The notes beneath the pieces were generated by a model. The model did not search any database, was not told where the DNA came from, and saw nothing but the letters and a program-made list of their open reading frames with translations. Below are positions 63,399-64,000 of a stretch of DNA of 64,000 nucleotides, one piece after another. The stretch covers positions 4,619,401-4,683,400 of the forward strand of contig OX359198.1 of NCBI GenBank assembly GCA_947172415.1, in the 5' to 3' direction. A program made the position numbers and the translations under genes. Positions within the stretch are counted from its first letter, which is position 1. The number at the start of each line of letters is the position of its first letter. This DNA comes from Chondrosia reniformis (taxonomy: Eukaryota; Porifera; Demospongiae; Chondrillida; Chondrillidae).

Positions 63399-64000
63399 GT
63401 GAGATGAAGCTTTGCATACTAATTCAATCTGTACCATCCTTTCTCTGAAGCTTTTATACGTATTGCTGATAATATCAGATTTAACATTTCTGTATACACA
63501 TACGTACGTACGTACACCAGTCACCCAGCATGCCTTGATATTAAGGATTCAGAACACCTCAACCCAGATGGTTTCCTCATTAATGACTGTTGGGTTAAAT
63601 AATCAGCATAATATTTTTCTAAAATGTAAATTACGGATCAAAGAGGTAGTTAAAAGTGAAACAAACTTTTTATTTTACACTAAGCAAAATACAAGCAAAT
63701 GATAAATGTTAACAGTGTTAAATGTTAGGACAAATTCTATAATTATAAATGGTTAAGGATACCTGTGAAGTTTTCTGCTAAATGACATGGGGTAACATTA
63801 ACTTCACAAATAAAATATGAAATATAAAAATCAGTAGCTGTAACAGGAAATTATGTAAAATGGTGAAAGGGGAAATGAAGAATGCAATATCTCTAGATGC
63901 TAGAATATGGATTTCTTCTAACTGCATCGAACTTACCTTTTGAAAGGATCATTGACTTTCAGAGCATCTCGATTAAGATGCGGTTTTGTTGTCTCTCTTG
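63399..64000 (+). other. MOB1 intron with repeat at right edge
   Basis: No exon seen. From about 63915 to the end the sequence (TTCTTCTAACTGCATCGAAC, then CTTTTGAAAGGATCATTGAC) belongs to the hammerhead-like short-element family and is cut by the window end. Confidence 0.5.

Overview
The window looks like animal nuclear DNA, most likely from a demosponge (Amphimedon-like). It is AT-rich with many small GT-AG introns. It carries a MOB1 gene, an ankyrin-repeat gene of the ANKRD55/inversin type, and Penelope-like and non-LTR retroelements. The species is inferred from style; no marker gene proves it. All exon models were built by hand from splice motifs, reading phase and comparison between paralogues inside the window.

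Layout. (1) 641-10009, plus strand: the 3' part (20 exons) of an ankyrin-repeat gene. One 4.1-kb intron holds, antisense, three exons of a type I membrane receptor (receptor A). (2) 10591-12606: a Penelope-like retroelement whose insertion can be read exactly, because a duplicated copy of the locus lacks it. (3) 13100-28900: a decayed segmental duplication of region 1 with a tail-less receptor A copy, an ankyrin pseudogene (21690-25080), orphan receptor exons, fold-back repeats and a truncated LINE. (4) 29085-40622, minus strand: three intact receptor genes (B, C, D); C and D are recent tandem copies. (5) 42600-46515: two non-LTR retroelements tied to long (TAA)n tracts, the second ending at a perfect 74-bp palindrome. 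(6) 48624-55572, minus strand: two more receptors (E, F) with Thr/Ser-rich stalks. (7) 56302-59281, minus strand: an unrecognised membrane protein with a coiled-coil tail. (8) 62881-63398, plus strand: two exons of MOB1, running out of the window.

The main discovery candidate is the receptor family. Five genes share one five-exon plan with conserved intron phases (1-1-0-2): signal peptide; a fibronectin-III-like exon; a 65-nt exon; a long exon with a SEA-like fold pattern, stalk and membrane helix; and a short cytoplasmic tail. The tails of A-D carry YxxM tyrosine motifs, the class bound by PI3-kinase p85. Tails of E and F share a different DKV(T/S)Y motif. There are five intact genes, at least two partial copies, and several remnants including orphan signal-peptide exons. 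Sequence mosaics suggest gene conversion. This is how a birth-and-death recognition-receptor cluster would look, but ligand and function are unknown.

A second theme is a set of short repeats resembling the hammerhead ribozyme core. Two copies lie in the Penelope-like insertion. Another sits in a 182-bp element with 46-bp inverted arms and a 12-bp target duplication, absent from the paralogous site beside gene D.
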